Source: Prevotella illustrans (GTDB lineage Bacteria; Bacteroidota; Bacteroidia; Bacteroidales; Bacteroidaceae). From it: 64,000 nucleotides of DNA. The stretch is from positions 1 to 64,000 of the forward strand of contig NZ_JAERMS010000012.1 in assembly GCF_017426725.1 (NCBI RefSeq). Reading direction: 5' to 3'. Each line of letters opens with the position of its first letter. Within the stretch, counting starts at the first letter, position 1. Below the pieces are notes generated by a model. The model was not told the DNA's origin and did not search any database. It worked only from the letters and a program-made list of their open reading frames with translations. This document shows positions 61,651 through 64,000 of this stretch, piece by piece. The translations under genes and the position numbers were made by a program.

Positions 61651-61809
61651 ATGAAAGAAAAGAAAGAACTGATGGAGGTTACACCTGAAGAACGGGAACT
61701 TCTCGAAAGAATGAGAAATTACAATCGTTCTTTTCCAAATGGCTATCCACGACTCCTGTGGGACTTACAAGAGCTCTTCGACAAGATGGTCCGACAGTCA
61801 TACGAATGA
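61651..61809 (+). CDS. Small hypothetical protein (52 aa)
   Basis: The ATG at 61651 opens a 52-codon frame coding for a charged helical peptide starting MKEKKELMEVTPEERELLER and ending with LFDKMVRQSYE. It has no signal peptide or membrane span. It sits 26 bp after a consensus promoter and 61 bp before the DUF5053-like gene on the same strand. The strong promoter supports expression. I do not recognise a family; the acidic helical character would fit a small DNA-mimic or regulatory protein, which is speculation. Confidence 0.6.
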   Translation: MKEKKELMEVTPEERELLERMRNYNRSFPNGYPRLLWDLQELFDKMVRQSYE

Positions 61810-61870
61810 AGACCAAACCTTTCCTTCGCAAAGGAAGAAGTAAAACAAAAAGTTAAACCCTATAAACACA

Positions 61871-62131
61871 ATGACAATGGAAACAGTTATGACAACCCCG
61901 GTAGTGGTTACCGATATGAAACGCAAGGTACAGGATATTCTGATGTCGGTTTCCTGGCGTGATTTCTCTAATACCTACTTTCAGAAATCTTCCTCTTGGT
62001 TCTACCACAAGATGGATGGCATAGACGGCAATGGGGGAGCTGGCGGATTTAATCAGCAAGAAGCCGAACAGATGCGTGGTGCGCTTATAGACCTATCTAA
62101 CCGCATTCGACGTGCTGCAGAAAACATTTAG
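61871..62131 (+). CDS. DUF5053-family small protein
   Basis: The 86-aa protein resembles DUF5053 members as I remember them: VTDMKRKVQDILMSVSWRDFSNTYF, then SSSWFYHKMDGIDGNGGAGGF (~40-60) and a C-terminal helical ALIDLSNRIRRAAE. The function of the family is unknown; members are widespread in Bacteroidota. The WRDFSNTYF / SSWFYHKMDG pattern looks like a helix-turn-helix. The actual start may be MTMETV (61871) or the second Met (61877). It is followed by a terminator at 62190. Confidence 0.62.
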   Translation: MTMETVMTTPVVVTDMKRKVQDILMSVSWRDFSNTYFQKSSSWFYHKMDGIDGNGGAGGFNQQEAEQMRGALIDLSNRIRRAAENI

Positions 62132-62189
62132 GCGAGGTTCTCATTGACCTTCAAGACAAAAGCCGCCCTTCGCCTATGGGTGCAAGTTA

Positions 62190-62218
62190 GCCTCTCGCTC
62201 CGGCGAGGGGCTTTTTTT
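62190..62218 (+). terminator. Terminator of the small-protein unit
   Basis: GCCTCTCGC (62190-62198) pairs with GCGAGGGGC (62203-62211) through one G-T pair, followed by TTTTTTT. A strong intrinsic terminator on the plus strand. Confidence 0.85.
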
Positions 62219-62494
62219 GTTACGCAGTGTATGTTTTTATTGCGCCAGTTCATTAAATTAAATTACATTTCACGCTTCTTATTTCCCACTTAGCTTTATG
62301 TCTTTCTTGGCCGCTTGCGGCCTTTGATAGCTTATCTTTTTGCACTTCACCCCTTTTCAGTTAGTTCTCCCTCCCTTTGGGAACCGAAGGTCGCTGTTCG
62401 CGGAGCGAGGTAAAGCAATGGCCGGGGTAGGTTTTCTTATGTCTTTACCCTGAATAATCTTTACATATACCATCAAAAAAGTGGCATTATTCTG

Positions 62495-62800
62495 AAAAAG
62501 AAAAGACTTGGACGGAAATAAACGATTTTTGAGCAAGTTTATAAAACGCTGGTTATCAATACATTGTACTTTTAAGGGTGTTTTCTCTTCGCTTTTTTAC
62601 CCTTCATAGCCATGCTTTCAGGCCGTAATCGCGGCCTTTTCATCGGCCAAAAGCTATGCTTTGGCCGTGTAATCGCTATGCTTTGAGCCGATAAAAGCAT
62701 AGCTTTGGGCATAAAAGGGCATCAAAATCGGCAAAGTGAAGGCCTTTTTCGGCGTGCCGGCACTTAGATGATGTGTTGCAGAAGTGTTAAAATAATGCGA
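62495..62800 (+). repeat. Dispersed palindrome-rich repeat, copy C
   Basis: This region opens with CGGAAATAAACG, carries CGCTGGTTATCA (62548-62559) and then several palindromes: CATAGCCATGCTTTC, AAAAGCTATGCTTTGG, AAAGCATAGCTTT, separated by GCGGCCTTTT. Copies A and B share these modules. From 62219 to 62494 I see no gene; it is AT-rich with a short GC-rich patch near 62370-62430. Confidence 0.65.
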
Positions 62801-62833
62801 TTTTTTCTAACAAAATCACGAAGTCAGAATTGA

Positions 62834-62867
62834 AAAGAGCAGACTGAAAATCTTCAATCTGCTCTTT
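62834..62867 (-). terminator. Terminator of tRNA-Pro
   Basis: A perfect 10-bp inverted repeat (62834-62843 with 62858-62867) around a 14-base loop lies just past the tRNA-Pro 3' end. The minus strand ends in TTTTCAATTC. Confidence 0.7.
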
Positions 62868-62870
62868 ATG

Positions 62871-62943
62871 TCGGGATGACCGGATTCGAACTGGCGACCC
62901 CTACGTCCCGAACGTAGTGCGCTACCAACTGCGCTACATCCCG
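62871..62943 (-). tRNA. tRNA-Pro (CGG)
   Basis: The 73-nt cloverleaf has acceptor CGGGATG/CATCCCG, anticodon arm CTACG-TTCGGGA-CGTAG (anticodon CGG) and T-arm with TTCGAAT. No CCA is encoded. A -7-like TACCTTTG lies on the minus strand at 62987-62994. Confidence 0.95.
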
Positions 62944-63034
62944 ATTGCAACACGACTGTCAGTGCGCTGAAGTCTTATTGCGGGTGCAAAGGTAAGCTAT
63001 TTTTTGCATATAGGAACATTTTATTTGAAAAAAA

Positions 63035-63066
63035 TTTGCTTATAACGTATAAAAACTCTATCTTTG
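63035..63066 (+). promoter_or_regulatory. Promoter of tRNA-Phe
   Basis: TTTG (63035-63038) and TATCTTTG (63059-63066) are 20 bp apart, a textbook Bacteroidota promoter 25 bp before the tRNA. Confidence 0.8.
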
Positions 63067-63091
63067 CACCGCTTTAAGGAAGTAAATACAT

Positions 63092-63164
63092 GGTGCCATA
63101 GCTCAGTTGGTAGAGCAAAGGACTGAAAATCCTTGTGTCCCCGGTTCGATTCCTGGTGGTACCA
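63092..63164 (+). tRNA. tRNA-Phe (GAA)
   Basis: The 73-nt cloverleaf has acceptor GGTGCCA/TGGTACC (one G-T pair), anticodon arm AAGGA-CTGAAAA-TCCTT giving GAA, and T-arm with TTCGATT. One pair of the T-stem appears mismatched (C-T). CCA is not encoded. Confidence 0.94.
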
Positions 63165-63180
63165 CTCCTCCTTTCATTAT

Positions 63181-63219
63181 GCCGTTCACGTCTCTTCGGA
63201 GTGTGAGCGGCTTTATTTT
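63181..63219 (+). terminator. First terminator after tRNA-Phe
   Basis: GCCGTTCAC (63181-63189) pairs with GTGAGCGGC (63203-63211, one wobble) and is followed by TTTATTTTT. Confidence 0.75.
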
Positions 63220-63238
63220 TATTGATACAAACAAAGAC

Positions 63239-63288
63239 AAGGACTCCGGACAAGCGGCTATCGGCATAGCGACTTGTCCGGAGTCCTT
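63239..63288. terminator. Second, bidirectional terminator
   Basis: A perfect 16-bp inverted repeat (63239-63254 with 63273-63288) with an 18-base loop, followed by TT. It can also end the convergent murF transcript. Confidence 0.85.
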
Positions 63289-63312
63289 TTATACCCATGA
63301 ATCCCCAAACGC

Positions 63313-64000
63313 TTACAGCACTTCGGGCAACTGAAAGAGGCGAATGCCATTACTACCTTTTATTAATATATAGTAACCTTGGGGCCGGTGGACACGAATG
63401 GCCGCCTTCACCTCATCCACGTTGTTGAATTTCCGATAATCGGTTGTGGTCTTGGCAAATTCTTCGCCTACGAGCCACACCTCGCCGAAGCCTTCCTGCC
63501 GGAGCTTGTCCACCACTTTCTGATGTTCCGTTTCCGACACTTCGCCCAACTCACGCATATCACCCAGGATGACCATTTTCTTCTCCTCGTTCATCAATTT
63601 GAAGTTATCAATGGCGGCATTCATGCTCGACGGATTGGCATTGTAGGCGTCGACGATCAGGCGATTATGCTCCGTCACGATGAGCTGGCTGCGGTTGTTG
63701 GTAGGCTCATACTGCTCTAAGGCCTGACTGATGAGCGCGGGCTCCACTCCGAAATAAAGCCCCACGGCAATGGCGGCCAGCATATTGTCGATGTTATAGG
63801 CGCCGATGAGCCGTGTCCGCACCTCGTACTCGGCTGACGAGGGACACTGCGGTTCCACGGCGTGCCACGCAAACCGAAGGAAAGGATCGCACGCCACCAC
63901 CCTACCATTGACGGCATACTCGTCACCTTGGCTCTGTCCATAGCTCACCACGCGCTCAAACTCCCGCTGACGGGCCATTTCCATCAAGTCGGCATTATCT
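63313..64000 (-). CDS. murF: UDP-N-acetylmuramoyl-tripeptide-D-alanyl-D-alanine ligase, partial
   Basis: The C-terminal ~229 residues of MurF are present; the N-terminal part lies beyond the window. The frame stays open to the edge. Visible are ADLMEMARQREF, IGAYNIDNMLAAIAVGLYFG, the Mur-ligase stretch IVDAYNANPSSMNAAIDNF and MVILGDMRELGEVSETEH, and the final YILIKGSNGIRL. MurF adds D-Ala-D-Ala to the peptidoglycan precursor in the cytosol. The apparent Met at 63987 is an internal TTG, not a start. Confidence 0.9.
   Translation of the reverse strand, partial: DNADLMEMARQREFERVVSYGQSQGDEYAVNGRVVACDPFLRFAWHAVEPQCPSSAEYEVRTRLIGAYNIDNMLAAIAVGLYFGVEPALISQALEQYEPTNNRSQLIVTEHNRLIVDAYNANPSSMNAAIDNFKLMNEEKKMVILGDMRELGEVSETEHQKVVDKLRQEGFGEVWLVGEEFAKTTTDYRKFNNVDEVKAAIRVHRPQGYYILIKGSNGIRLFQLPEVL

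Overview
The window is chromosomal DNA of a Bacteroidota bacterium, most likely Prevotellaceae. The signs are several -33/-7 promoters of the TTTG-N19/20-TAnnTTTG type, a SusC/SusD/BACON outer-membrane locus, a NigD-like lipoprotein, an ArgF of the succinyl/acetylornithine type, and FecR-like/DUF4974 plus ECF sigma signalling. The genus is inferred from gene content, not proven.

Region 1 (282-18415) is an 18.1-kb integrative mobilizable element inserted at the 3' end of a tRNA-Leu(CAA) gene. A 14-bp direct repeat (282-295 and 18402-18415) marks the ends, and an 18-bp repeat found inside both ends looks like integrase arm sites. The left half, on the plus strand, carries a tyrosine recombinase and then a defence cassette: a small HTH regulator, a TIR-APAZ protein with a short catalytically dead Argonaute (a SPARTA-type NAD-depleting system), a type III restriction-modification pair (Mod/Res), an AbiTii-domain protein and an AlbA_2/Schlafen-type ATP-binding protein. 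The right half, mostly on the minus strand, carries transfer and replication functions: a relaxase, a MobC-like protein, a candidate oriT, a Toprim primase, a helicase broken by one in-frame TAG, an excisionase-like HTH protein and an unknown 305-aa protein. Between the last two is a plus-strand unit with its own promoter and terminator and a tRNA-like 3' fold; I do not recognise it.

Region 2 (18485-23830) holds housekeeping genes: manC, a HIT protein, greA, ribD and a Bax-inhibitor-1 family protein. Region 3 (23832-26011) pairs a secreted beta-propeller protein with an OprO/P-like porin. Region 4 (26301-42297) is one long minus-strand block: glpA-glpB-glpC, two GlpT/UhpC-type antiporters, a HAD-IIA phosphatase, a metallophosphoesterase lipoprotein, SusC, SusD and a BACON lipoprotein. 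I infer that it captures extracellular glycerophosphate-type organophosphates, dephosphorylates or imports them, and oxidises glycerol-3-phosphate. A DeoR/GlpR-like regulator (43004) sits divergently beside it, followed by an acyltransferase and a NigD-like lipoprotein.

Region 5 (45731-55050) holds a threonine aldolase and an arginine biosynthesis block (argR, an acetyltransferase, argG, argC, argD and argF') interleaved with a PspC-domain peptide, an XRE-cupin regulator and an acyl-CoA synthetase. Region 6 (55190-61540) has 42-bp tandem repeats, a secreted esterase, an N-acetylhexosamine-kinase-like enzyme and an ECF sigma/anti-sigma/TonB-dependent receptor trio. Region 7 (61594-64000) has two small proteins with their own promoter and terminator, tRNA-Pro(CGG), tRNA-Phe(GAA) and the 3' part of murF. 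Three related palindrome-rich intergenic repeats (about 22.4, 42.6 and 62.5 kb) form a dispersed family.
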